64,000 nucleotides of DNA from Eopsaltria australis. Taxonomy: Eukaryota > Chordata > Aves > Passeriformes > Petroicidae. The notes under the pieces were generated by a model. It did not search any database, was not told the DNA's origin, and saw only the letters and a program-made list of their open reading frames with translations. The position numbers were made by a program, and so were the translations under genes. Of this stretch, positions 24,107 to 35,484 are shown one piece after another. The first letter of the stretch is position 1, and each line of letters starts with the position of its first letter. The stretch spans positions 620,001 to 684,000 of the forward strand of contig JAVTVJ010000520.1 in the NCBI GenBank assembly GCA_034509425.1. The letters are read 5' to 3'.

Positions 24107-24380
24107 GTTACCATCACAAACCATTCACCTTTTAAGACTTAACGTTGAGCCACAAGAAAGGCCATTGAAACCTAAGGATCATTTCAGAGAATTTTGGATT
24201 ACTAACAACTAACACGTCCAGAGTCTGCAAAATGCTTTGTGGGGGGGAGACCCCATCAGATGCTCCAAGAGCAGCTTGGGGTCCTCTCAGTGCCCTGAGG
24301 AAGGGCAGACCTTTAAAACAACTTCCCTGCTTGCTTCTGGCATTGCCAGCACTCACTGGCAGTGAGTTTCATTCTCTCCG
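24107..24380. other. Short single-copy spacer
   Basis: Separates two microsatellites; nothing recognised. Confidence 0.4.
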
Positions 24381-24500
24381 AGGAAAGAGAAGGAGAAGGA
24401 GAAGGAGAAGGAGAAGGAGAAGGAGAAGGAGAAGGAGAAGGAGAAGGAGAAGGAGAAGGAGAAGGAGAAGGAGAAGGAGAAGGAGAAGAAGGAGAAGGGG
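24381..24500. repeat. (GGAGAA)n purine microsatellite, about 18 copies
   Basis: A near-perfect hexanucleotide tract, all purine on the plus strand and all pyrimidine on the minus strand. Such tracts can form triplex (H-) DNA and tend to be length-variable. Frames through it would encode Glu-Gly, Arg-rich or, on the other strand, Pro-Ser or poly-Leu stretches. These are repeat artefacts. Confidence 0.96.
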
Positions 24501-25190
24501 TCCAAGCCTTCTCCTCCCGCAGCATCCCCTCCCTGAGCATCCCCCTCCCCTCACATCCTCCTCCCGCCGCGGGACCCCTGTCTGCGCCCTGCCTGTCACC
24601 GGGAGAGCAGCATCCACTCTGCACCCCTCGGGGAGCGAAGCAATCTGCAGGGCTGGAATGGCCTTTATGGATTTTCCCTTTCCTTTGGCGAAGATTACCC
24701 GGCTCGGCGTTCGCGAGTTGCACACAAAAGCCTTAACAACGCCTATTGTTGGGGAGAAAAACATCCCCCATCCGACTCCCATCGGCTTCATCGGAGCCCT
24801 TTGAAGCTGTGATTGTGCTCCAGCACAATGAGGGAACATGATGATGTGACGGCTTCAGGGAGGAATCGAGGTGAGCATTGCAAAAGGATGGAAATAAAGG
24901 ATTATTTGCCTGACAAAGCAGCACGCTGCTCTCGCTCTGCGGGCAGTTTGCAGGGTGCAAATACCCAGGTCCAGAAGCAATTTCTCGTCCAGCCAGTGCC
25001 CTTTCACTTGAGTTATGGGTTCAGCCAGGACAAAGAGAACCTATACAAGAATGTGTCTGAAATCACCAAACGTTGGCTTTTGGGGCTCCGGGAAACACCT
25101 TTGAGCCAAACTTCTCTCGTTTGCTCTGAAGGATTTCCCTGTTTCAAATGCATCGATATCCAGCTGGTTCCTTTCAGTACAGCCTCTACA
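24501..25190. other. Single-copy DNA, briefly GC/CpG-rich
   Basis: 24530-24720 has several CpGs but is too short to call an island with confidence. No gene recognised. Confidence 0.4.
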
Positions 25191-25395
25191 CCCATCTCTC
25201 AATCTTTATTTAGTGACTTAGTTTGTACTTCTCTACCCGCGATAATAGCACGCTGCATTCCCATTAATGCCGAGTTAATTCCTCGCTATCGGTATCCAGA
25301 GATTTAATGATTGGTTATGCTTGCTTTAAAATAATTATTTTTATTGTCAATCATGCAAATGGATAACGAGAGGCTCAGTGACATTATTTCTGTGC
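25191..25395. promoter_or_regulatory. Candidate regulatory block with octamer site
   Basis: AT-rich, repeat-free DNA carrying an exact ATGCAAAT octamer (25353-25360), the core bound by POU-domain factors, plus TAATTA-like and CCATTAATG cores. Function is inference. Confidence 0.3.
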
Positions 25396-26060
25396 CTCAC
25401 AGGTTGGCTGGGAGATGATCACCTCTCCAGCACCTCCCTGTGAACTCAGCTGAAGCATTGGAGCTGGGAAGGTCCAAGGGGAAGCCCAAGCAGAGCCACA
25501 TCTGCCTCCTCTGCCTCAAAAAGTTTGTGGTTTCTTTTAAAATTATCCATGGGTTTGGTAAATGACCACACAACATGAAGTGCTCTCAAAAGCAAACCAG
25601 TCTGCAGGTCCATGTGTTCCCAAAAACCCACCCCAGTCCCTCAAGTTCCCGTGCTGGGCCCCCAAGGACAAAGTTTTCTGCAGTCAGAACACGGCAAAGA
25701 ACAAAGCAGCTGAAGCTGGAGCTTAATGAACAGCCGGGCACTGCGTTAGGATCATTCACTGCGTGCTCAGCTCAACCTGCGCTCTGGGAAATTAGCCACA
25801 GAATTCATTTCTCAGGGAGTGTCGGTTCAAATCTCATGCCTGCTCCTGAGGAACAGTTTCGTCTCCCACAATGCCACTTAGGAGAAGTAGGAGAACATTA
25901 TTCCTTGAGAGCAGATGACAGATCTCTGTGTGTGGCTCATGTTAACAGCACCCGCTGCAAACACGGGATGAGCTGACTGGGGATCCATCCCAGCCCTGTG
26001 GGGAGCTGCTGAACAACTGAACAACTGCTGCCTCAGCCCTGCGTGCCCCATCCTGCCTGC
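25396..26060. other. Single-copy non-coding DNA
   Basis: No gene or repeat recognised. Confidence 0.45.
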
Positions 26061-26416
26061 CTCGCACCCCTCAGCATGGTCTGGCACCCTTCAGCATGGC
26101 CTGGCACCCCTCAGCATGGTCTGGCACCCTTCAGCATGGCCTGGCACCCCTCAGCATGGCCTGGCACCCATCAGCATGGCCTGGCACCACTCAGCATGGC
26201 CTGGCACCCCTCCATGCCCCATCCTGTCTGCCTCACACCCCTCAGCATGGCCTGGCACCCCTCAGCATGGCCAGGCACCCCTCCATGCCCTTCGCCTCTC
26301 CATGCCCTTCACCTCTCCATGCCCTTCACCTCTCCATGCCCTTCACCTCTCCATGCCCTTCACCCCTCTGTGTCCTTCACCTCCCCATGTCCTTCACCTC
26401 TCCGTGCCCTTCACCC
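26061..26416. repeat. Compound minisatellite (20-bp then 18-bp units)
   Basis: The left part (26061-26290) uses 20-bp units of the form CTGGCACCCCTCAGCATGGC. A larger segment containing CCCCATCCTG occurs twice, at about 26046 and 26216, giving a higher-order period near 169 bp. The right part (about 26289-26416) uses 18-bp units CTTCACCTCTCCATGCCC. The array is interrupted by the family D LTR, and units of similar sequence continue at 26944-26975. Confidence 0.9.
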
Positions 26417-26943
26417 CGAAAGCAATGAAGGATTTCTCCTTACAAATAAACTGTGGGTCTGCTGGTAGATAAAACCAGCACTGAGATAAAAAAGACACAA
26501 TGGGAAGGATTCCACTGGTTGATGAATGGAATGAGGGAGATTTGTGTTTTTTACAAATCTACTGTAGGCCTGCTGATAAATAAAATTGGATACTGACGGA
26601 TGAAAGAAACAATGGGAAGAACCATAAATTCCATAGGAATTCCACTGATTGACACAAGGAAAAGAAAAGGGGGGGGGGTACACATTAGAAAGGGAGTCTC
26701 TATTAGGTGATTCAGGAAGTCTGTACCTCTCAAGTACCTCAGGCAATGGGGAAAGAGAGAGGGAAATGTGGCTGGGAAATTGGGATAAAAAGGAGGCTGT
26801 GTCCCCTAAAAATTTGTGTGACCCCATGGGAAATGCCCCATGGCCTCTCCCTTTATTCAAATAAAGTTCCAGGACTCCTCTGTCTCCTTTCTGGACATAA
26901 ACCTCTGGTGTTTGTGGATTAATTTCCCTGACAACCCCGCCGT
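26417..26943 (+). mobile_element. Solo LTR, family D, inside a minisatellite
   Basis: A 527-bp LTR starting CGAAAG (expected TGAAAG, one change) and ending CTGACA, flanked by ACCC on both sides (26413-26416 and 26944-26947). An AATAAA signal lies about 75 bp before the 3' end. It is longer than the copy at 22748 because a segment of about 100 bp near the 5' end is duplicated in tandem. Minisatellite-like DNA resumes after it, so it inserted into an existing array. Confidence 0.86.
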
Positions 26944-26975
26944 GCCCTCCACCCCTCCGTGCCCCCACGTCCCCA
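26944..26975. repeat. Remnant of the interrupted minisatellite
   Basis: CACCCCTCCGTGCCC-type units like those before the LTR, showing that the array once continued across the insertion point. Confidence 0.65.
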
Positions 26976-29900
26976 GCTCCTCTTTGCTAAACTGTTCCAA
27001 CCCTTTCTAACCCCAACACCCTTCAACTCCCCCCTCTCATTTAACCAGAGATTTCACCACAAGGAGCCTGACAGCCCCTTCATCCCAGTCCAATGGGGTG
27101 AGGAATCGCTGACCCTGAGAGTAAAATGCTTAAAATCATTAGTGACTGCTCTGGTGGCAGCCGATTACACGCAAATTTCTGCTCGGTGATTAATTTAATC
27201 GTGGTAAATGGTTCCGCTGCTCACTTTGGGGCAGCTGATGAAATAAGAGAATTCAGTTCTTTTCTGAGTTACATTCTTGAAAAGCAAATGTTTGGCTCCA
27301 AGTGAAAGTTTAATTTAATTACAAGATTAAACTCCTTTGTACTGGAAGGAGCAGGGATTCCTTAAAAGTGTCAGGAGAGCAGCCATGGCACAGAAACAGC
27401 CCCGTGGCTCCTGGGCTGCCAGCCCCAGAACCCAGCCCAGAATGGCAAGAGCTGAATAAAACAAAAACCCTGCAGTCTGCTCCTGCTCTTTACTCATCAG
27501 CTTAATGTGACTGAACAAAGGAGTAAATTACCCGTTCCTTCATAGAAATCTCTGTGGAGGAAAACTTTAATTTGCAGGATAAACTACACCTTGCAAATTG
27601 CTGATCTCTTAAACACTGGTGTGGATGCTCCTCTGGCATTTCCGAGGATGGAGAGCACACCTCGACACAGAGCCCTGGCAGGAACTGGGTGAGGACAGCA
27701 GAATCAGCAGGTCATGGGGTCCAGCCTTTGCCTGTGGTTCCTGTCCTCTGAGGCTGGTTAGAGATTTGATTTTCTTTAAGGCACCCAGGCTCCTCCTTTT
27801 CACATTAACCAGCCAGATAACGTGATGGATTTCACTTACTCCACAGTCCAAGAAAGCTGAGCTCCTTCCCAAAATGCCTCAGAGCTACATAAAACCATCA
27901 TCAGAAAAGGTAAAAAAAGTCACAAACAATTATTTATTGACTTACAGTTTAAGAAAATGTTGCTTCCTCTTGCTACCAGAATAAAACGAGATCTAGGCCC
28001 TAATGCTATTGCTCCCACTCTTCAATCAATAACTTCCACAATAACTCAGCCTCACTCACCCCAGCCCACATTTCCAGCCTCATTTCTCAGTGCTTTTGAC
28101 GAGCCCTGGAGAATAAAAGGATGCGGAATTACACCGACCATATTCTACACAAGTGATGTGAAAAATGCCTCAGCCCCTGGCACCCAGCTGCTCACTCAGT
28201 CAATAAATTCAGCAGTGGCTTCTGCTACTTGCCAGGGCCAGGTCACACCTGGAAAGCTCCATTTCCTTCCTCAGAGCAGGAGTCTGGTGGGAGGTGATGG
28301 CCAAGGGTGTCAGGAGAGCGTGGCTCCCGCAAGGCTGGGCTGGTGATGAGGGTCATCATCTCCAAATGCCAACCATGCTCCTGATTTCCTTCTCAATTTT
28401 GTTTTCAAGCTCTTCACATTACAGCAGGTCCTTGACTCACAGTGACATTTACAGTTCTGCAGTGTCCCATCCCATCGCACCTGCATTTATTTTGGTAGAC
28501 TGAGGTGATCAGTGCTGGATTCACCAGTTTCTCTGATAACCAAAAAGCTGGCAGGCAGAAATTCCCCTCCTGCCCCACTGCTCATTTTTGGAGCTCTGTC
28601 AGGGAGCTCACTGGGGGAAAAGTGGAAGCTTGTAATTAATAAGTTGTTCCAATAGTTTAGATTTTCTAAAACACTTAACTCTGACTCTGGAAGGTCTCAA
28701 CATCTCCCAGGACACGTCAGAGCCTGATCAAAGTCCATCATCCCAGGAGCATCACTGCCCTGGATTTGGCTTACCAAAAGCTACTCCCTCTCCTCTATTA
28801 ATGTCATTAATAATTATGGAAAAAATGCACCTCGGCTTGGGATAAAATAAATATGTGAATAAAAGACAGATCTAATAAACCTGGACAGAATTTATGATTT
28901 TCTCAGCCATCGCTTTGCCAGAGATAATGTTGCGCAGTAAAGCTGATTTGCTGGATGAGAACCATATAATTTATCCTGTCAGGGAACATAAGAAATCTTG
29001 TCTATGAAGGGGATGACTGATGGGCTCATGGAAGCTGGCAGGGAAGCAAATAAAATAATTTTGTCTGTTAAAAATATCTAATTATCATGTCCTTGTTTAT
29101 GACAACGCACGCGGGTGAGGACTGTGTCAATACCTATAACAGAGATTTTTCTGCTTTGTGCTGAAACTTTCTTTTCATTTCAAAGTTTGAGCATTTTTAA
29201 AGCTAATAATTACAGCTGTTAGCTCTTTGCTCTGATGTAAGAGCTTATCCCCAAGAAAAAGCTCTGGCACCTTGACTGACACCACTTCCCTCTGCCAGAT
29301 CTGCTGGGAATTTTGAAAAGCACAAGTTCAGGTCAGCTCAAACCAATCAAACCCCACCGTCCCTGAGCCCCAAGATGTCCATTCTCCCTGTTCTTCTCCC
29401 CACTGCTCTCTCTCCAGCTCTCATGGACCCCAGGCTGGTGCCAGAACAGCTGTGAGCAGGAGGGAGAGAAGAAGCAAACAAAAAAAAAGTGGAAAAATGA
29501 TGACCTGGTGAGAAGAGCTGCAAAAATCAGTTTTCTGGAATTCAGTGAAGAGAAATGAAAAATATGTCTTAAAAGACACTGCAGCTGAGAGCTGGAAAGG
29601 TCACAGGTTTGCATTTCCCTGTGCTGGGAGCTCTGCTAATCACTGTTTCACAGGGTTCACTGGTGAGGAATGGTTTCGGTGGCAGGGCTGGTTCCTCACT
29701 GGGAAGTGCAGACCTGGGTTAATAACACCTTATTCTGCACAAAATTCCACTTCACTGGAGCATGTGTGAAAGGGGCTTTGATTTGAATGAGGATTGATCC
29801 CAGTCCTGCAGAGCAGGGCACCCAACCAGCCACAAACCCAGGCGCTGGTACCCAAACCATCTCCAGCCGGGTGCTGATCGGCAGCGTCTCACCAGGCTGA

Positions 29901-30253
29901 TTATCCTGCCATAATCTGAGGGAAAGGGCTGAGCTCCTCTGCCCAGCAGAGATTCACTGCCAGGTCGTAAAGCCTGTCTGAAGCTGGAGCCTCCAGTGGG
30001 GGCTAATAGGCATAATTATGTCTGATAAACTGCTGACAGCTCAGCAAGGAGCTGTCTCTGCGTCCAGGGGGAGAACCCAGAGCATCCTCCTGCCGGGAGA
30101 AGGGAGGGCTGGATGGGTCCCCTGATCTCTCTGAGGCCAGAACTGGCTGGGGGACACCCTGGACACTCTGGACAGCCTCTGGAAAGAGCCACACCCCCCC
30201 CAGCCAAGCCCTTTGTCCCCCCAACCCCTCCACTGGACTGAGCTGCTGGTGCT
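26976..30253. other. Single-copy non-coding DNA
   Basis: No gene or mobile element recognised. AT-rich, core-rich stretches at 27120-27330 and 28795-29250 could be regulatory. Confidence 0.45.
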
Positions 30254-30390
30254 GGACCAGGGTGGGACCACCCTGGGGGCAGCAAGGTCAGTCCCAGGCA
30301 GGGCTGGGAGAGAGATACTGCAGGCACTGACCTGGCCTGGGACCACCCTGGGGGCAGCGAGGTCAGTCCCAGGCAGGGTCACAGCCTGGT
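30254..30390. repeat. Two-copy tandem duplication, about 75 bp
   Basis: A block containing GGGACCACCCTGGGGGCAGC and then AGGTCAGTCCCAGGCAGGG occurs twice in direct orientation, with only a few differences. Confidence 0.85.
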
Positions 30391-31983
30391 TGGCACCACT
30401 GGCCAGCACAGATGGTGAGAGGGAGCCCACGCTGGCATCAACCCAGTGCAGGTGCTCTGCTGGGCAGGGCAGGGCTGGTGGCTGCCCCCAGAGTCCTCCC
30501 TGCCAGCGCTGAGAGGAGCTGTGGCACTATTTTTAGAACGTGCGGTTATTTTGGCATCTCTTTTCTCTGTGTTCCCTCCCTTACTTTCACATCCAAGCAG
30601 GGAGTGACACGGGGGTGCTGTGCTGTCCTCACCCAGGTGTCCTGATGCAGGATAAAACACTGCAGGTGCTGCGAGGTAAAATGCCAGAAGAGAAACTGAA
30701 AACAATAAACAGGCACAACAGTGCAATAAATAAAGGGGATTAAATCCCAGCAAAATCAGGTGGCATTTATGTAGAGCACCTTCTTTGCAGATTACTCATG
30801 TAGAAAATGTGTCCACATCAGCACAGACCGCAGTTTAGCTCCAAGATCAGATAATACTCAGGAAAACAACTCTCATAATTCTGTGTTATGTGCTCCAGAG
30901 TGAATCCTGTTGGCTTCCAGAGACACTTCTGCAATAACTGTGTCCCTGCAGGTGGAGTCTGGGGTATCAAGGAGCAGAGCAGGCACAGCACAGGCGTGGA
31001 CATGGCCCAGAGTCACCTCCCCAGCCCCAGGAGGGAAGGTGATCTCACCCCAGGTTATTTCATTCTGGTGAACACTCATTAGGGTTCAGCTTGTGCTAAT
31101 TACTGAAGCATCACTTTCTAGTTTGGTGATGTCACCTCCCATGGGATCAGCACCCATCCCATCAGTGCTGCCCACAAACATCCTGGGCTTGGAGCCAACC
31201 TGCTCAGCTCAAGGGCAGGGTCTGGGCTTCCCCAGGAGAGCAGTCTCTCATTAAATGATTGCAGAGTTTAACGAGGCCGGAGCCTCATCGATGTCTTCAA
31301 GCACCACCAAGATGCTGAAAATCTGGACACTGTATGAGCAGTAACATCACCCCAGCATCGCTGTCTGCCTCACAGTAAGACATTCCAGCCTATTCTTCTT
31401 GGGAGTTCCTTTGGAAAGTGTCCTTGGTGGTGATAAGGGCCATAACTGCTTTATTTCCCCCCTCTCCCTGCCGGTTTTGGCTCACACCCTGTGTGGTCCT
31501 TTGTGTCATTTTTATAGTGACTTCTAACAGCCTCAGTGGAGGGAGTGTGATTTACTGCCAGAGACAGGCTGGCTTTTGTCAGAGCTGAAGTGGAAATGTT
31601 CCCATTGTTGAGACTTGATGGCACTTGGCTAAATAAAATCATGTGGGAAATGAGGAAAACACAGATATTCGCTTTGTATTAAATAATTATTTCTTAGAAT
31701 GCTGTTGCTACTCGGCATTTCTATCCTCCTGCAGAGGCTCTTGTGTGAGGACTTCAAACGCTGCTGCGTGTTCAGAGCCTCTGCTGAGGACACATCACCC
31801 CTTCTAAACCACAGATAAACTCTGGCTGGACATCCCTGTGTGCTTCCACACTAATTCTGCTGACCAGCAGCATCCCAGCCCTCTCCTGCTGTGGGGTCCC
31901 ACCCTGCCTGGGGTCCCCCAGGGCTCAGCACTGCAGCAGGACCATGGCCAGGCTCCAGCCTGCCCTTGCCTCCACAGTGCCAG
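30391..31983. other. Single-copy non-coding DNA
   Basis: No gene or repeat family recognised. Confidence 0.45.
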
Positions 31984-32342
31984 AGCAGGAGGAGCTGTGT
32001 GGGTGCTCATGCCCCCCTTTCCAGGAGAAGCTGTGTGGGTGCTCGTGTCCCCCTTTCCAGGAGGAGCTGTGTGGGTGCTCGTATCCCCCTTTTCAGGAGG
32101 AGCTGTGTGGGTGCTCGTGTCCTCCTCAGGAGGAGCTGTGTGAGTGTTGGGGTCCCCCTTCCCAGGAGGAGCTGTGTGAGTGTTGGGGTTCCCCTTTCCA
32201 GGAGGAGCTGTGTGAGTGTTGGGGTCCCCCTTTTCAGGAGGAGCTGTGTGAGTGTTGGGGTTCCCCTTTTCAGAAGGAGCTGTGTGAGTGTTGGGGTTCC
32301 CCTTTCCAGGAGGAGCTGTGTGGGTGCTTGTGTTCCCCTTTT
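31984..32342. repeat. 36-bp VNTR, about 10 copies
   Basis: The unit core is AGGAGGAGCTGTGTGGGTGC, followed by a pyrimidine-rich CCCCCTTTCC part. Left units read GGGTGCTCGTGTC, and most right units read GAGTGTTGGGGT. One unit is shortened near 32120. Because 36 is 12 codons, all three plus frames and at least two minus frames stay open across it (for example a 219-aa minus frame at 31804-32463). No frame has independent support as a gene. Confidence 0.93.
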
Positions 32343-34399
32343 TGCACAGCCTGGGATGCTCCAGCTGGGCCAGGCACTCACCCAGGACCAACCTATCCCC
32401 TCCGGAACATGGCTCGAGCGTGGCTGGAGTCAGGGGCCCAGCACAAGAAGAAAGAAAATCCAATTAAAAGACCCACTTGCAGATGGACACAGAATCAGAG
32501 TTTCATAAATAAAAGCTCCATTTCCTCCTCCTGACCTGGCCACGGGCCCCAGCTTAGCCGTGACCCCCCGAGGCAGAGGCAAAGGCGCATCTTCCTTTTA
32601 CCTGTCCTGGGCTGTCAATCTCCCCCTCATTAAAGCTGGAGCTGTGTGTCAAAGGTGGCAGCTCCCTGCTACTGAATTCCACCCCTCGGAGCACACGTTC
32701 CCCACTCTGGTGCTTCTGTTCGTTAAGGTTCATTTTCAAAGTCTCTGCAGCCCCAGCTCTCAGCGAGCGCAAATGCCAAGCTTTGCGAGAGACGAGGGGA
32801 AGGTGGGGAGGATACCACCATCATATCCTCTTTAAAAATTGATAAAAATAAGATTAACAGATGCCTCTGGCTGTGAGACTCCATCGCTGGAGCGTCGTGC
32901 CCGCGCTCAGCACATCTCCATGGCAACTCGCATGTGTGGCCTGAATAGACGCGTCGGGAAATTCGGGGTTCTCCTGGATTTGTAGGGTGTTTGGGTTTGC
33001 CCGGACCTTGCCCCCACAGCTGTGGCAGTGGGAGTTGGCAGCATGGCCTTGGGGAGCAGTGGTGGGGCCTGTGGATTTTGAGCACCACTGTTTCTGCTGG
33101 AATTACTCAGGTAAATCAGATTTGCAGGTTTGGGAGCAGGGAGGTGTGCCAGGGAGAAGACTGGTTTTGTGGGTGGGACAGGACAGGCATGAGCAGCATC
33201 GTGTCAAATCCCATACAGAAACTCCAGTTCAGGGCTGGATAAATGGGAAGATGGTCCAAAGAAGCCAGGGGTTCCAGTCAGGCTCTGCTGCAGTGCCAGG
33301 AGCTTGCAGGGGTGTGAGTGCACCAAGGGTCCTCCTCCCTCCCACCTTCATCCTCCAACACAGCCCAGCAGAGCCTGGCTGGCTGCTGCTCTCCACCTGC
33401 ACACAGCACAGCACGGACCCACCTGCGTGGAAATATTCCATTTGATGCTCCACATCCCCTTTTCAAGGTTTCATCTCCCTCCCTCCTGCTGCTCCCTGCA
33501 ACTGGAGCAGCCCCCCACCACCTTTACCACCCCTCCACCAGCCCTGCACAGCCTTGCTTTGAGCTGCCTTTACCCCACAGCACAAACCCATGGCAGCACA
33601 CGTGCAGAGGCCTCTGCCCATAGCAGGGGTTTCTTTCCACTCCTTTTTCTGACCCTGTTGTAACTCTGCACCTCTAGCACAAGTGCAGCAGCTCCTCTTC
33701 GGAGAGATATTTAGGGTCCAGCTATTGAAGCAGGAATACTGGAAATCAAAGGAGTCATTTAATCCTCATGGAATTTCAAGTGCGAGACCAAAAAAAGCCC
33801 CAAGTGACAGAGCAAAGCCATGGGAAAGCTTCCAAAATCACCCTCCCAGCTCAAACCAAGATTATTTACTTCATCCCAGCCTTGGCCAGCGCTATTCCCT
33901 TTGTTTAACATTCATGTCCACCCGAGCTGCCCATTCCTCTGGAGGCTTTCCCTTCCTCCTGATGATGACTCCAGCACGTGCTAAGGAGCTCAGCTCCCTC
34001 CTTTCACCCATGACAGCTCAGACATTGACAGTGACCAAAGAGCAGAGCCAGAGCTGAGCAAGTCAAGTTAATTCTGTTACAGAGAGCAACATTGATTTGT
34101 TGTCGCAAAGCATTTGTTACCTGAGCAGCCTTTCCAGCTGAAAGGGAAGGATGGAAAAACCCTGCTGGAGTTTAAAGTTTTTGCAAATTAGCCAAACTTT
34201 GCTTTTCCACTGAGAACACGCTCTCCAGCAGGGAGAGACAGAATCTGCTGATGTCGGTGCATATTCCCCTGATAATGATGCATCTTTTGGTGGGGATAAG
34301 CACAGCAAACCCAGAGTTCTCACATCAGGAGGTGTTTTCTCTTCCCTCTTTGCAAAGCCCGTCACCAGTGGCTGCCTGTCCATCCAGGCTCTGCCCTGA
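32343..34399. other. Single-copy non-coding DNA
   Basis: No gene recognised. CCATGGCAAC near 32918-32927, read on the other strand, gives GTTGCCATGGAGATG, which resembles an RFX X-box. This single site is weak evidence of regulation. Confidence 0.4.
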
Positions 34400-34855
34400 T
34401 GATGCCTTTTCTTGGTCCTGAAATTAAGAGCCAGACATATTAAGGGATAAAGGGTTTTTACCTCCGTGTTTAATAAGGATCTTTATGGTGCAACACTTCA
34501 CCCAGGCGGAATGAGCTGAAATGCACACACACAGTCGAGCACATGTACAATTTTATAGACTGTTCATCTCGAGGAACTTTCTCCTGGGTGGGCCAAATCT
34601 TTAGTTTTACAGGATGTATTTTGGAGAGGACCTTGGTTTTTCAAGATAGTGTAGGGCTTTCCAGCCTCCAGCTGCAAGGCTTTTAGGATGTTTGGTTTTC
34701 TGGCTTAACAGAACACCAGGACAATGTTAAGTTATGAGACTAAAGGAATTACAAGTATGCATGCTAAGAGCACTGAGGGGACATAAAAGGTATATAAAAG
34801 GTACATAAAAGCTATATAAAAGGTATATAAAAGGCAAAAAGTCACCATGGCACCA
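34400..34855 (-). mobile_element. Solo LTR, family B, internally deleted
   Basis: A 456-bp LTR with plus-strand ends TGATGCC and GGCACCA, flanked by CTGA on both sides (exact 4-bp target duplication). Compared with the copy at 56933 it lacks about 55 bp, including the octamer-like motif. The 34787-34840 part holds five TATAAAAGG-like repeats, which in the LTR's own sense lie near its 5' end. Confidence 0.87.
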
Positions 34856-35484
34856 CTGATGCCCCTTGATGGCACTGGCCATGCCAGCAGCACTGAGCAT
34901 CCACTGGGAAGGATTCCCTGAACGCCTTCTCCCCTTCCCAGCAGTATCCATAGGGACTGCCAGCAGAGCAAACTGCTTTTTCCAAGCTAAGGATTCTGTC
35001 CCAGGGGATGGAGAGGGGTGCAGAGCTCACTACAGGGCATGGACTCTGAGAGCCTCCTTGGGAGATGGGAAAGTGCTTCCCCCCTCCTGGCCCTGTGGTC
35101 CCCTGTGTTCTGCAGAGAAGTTACTTTTGCTTTTACATTTATTTGAATGTAAAATCCCCAGCTTAAATTGCAGCAGGTTTTGTGATATTTAATATCCAAA
35201 GCTAGGAAAGGTCATGTCTGTCTGAAAATAAAATGAGGTTTAATCTGGAGATTGTGTGTGGCAGGTTTTTTATGAAAATTTGGTTTAGAAATAGATCTTA
35301 AATCCATAAGGTCACTGAGAGGAAGGTTTTTCTTTCTCAAAGACTTATCACTCCCATATCTCAGAGGAGCAAAGGATAATGCAAAGAGGAAAACAAAATC
35401 CTGTGACTCCCCTTCTCTTTATTTCTGCACCTGCACCCAGAACACTTCCTTCTACATCCATTCGTCACACTCCTCCTCTTGTGT
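34856..35484. other. Single-copy DNA
   Basis: No gene or repeat recognised. Confidence 0.4.

Noticed and set aside
24232..24839. Arg-rich, Glu-Gly-rich or poly-Leu proteins
   Set aside because: All come from the (GGAGAA)n tract read in different frames.
31804..32463. A repeat-protein gene on the minus strand
   Set aside because: The frame is open because of the 36-bp VNTR; other frames are equally open.
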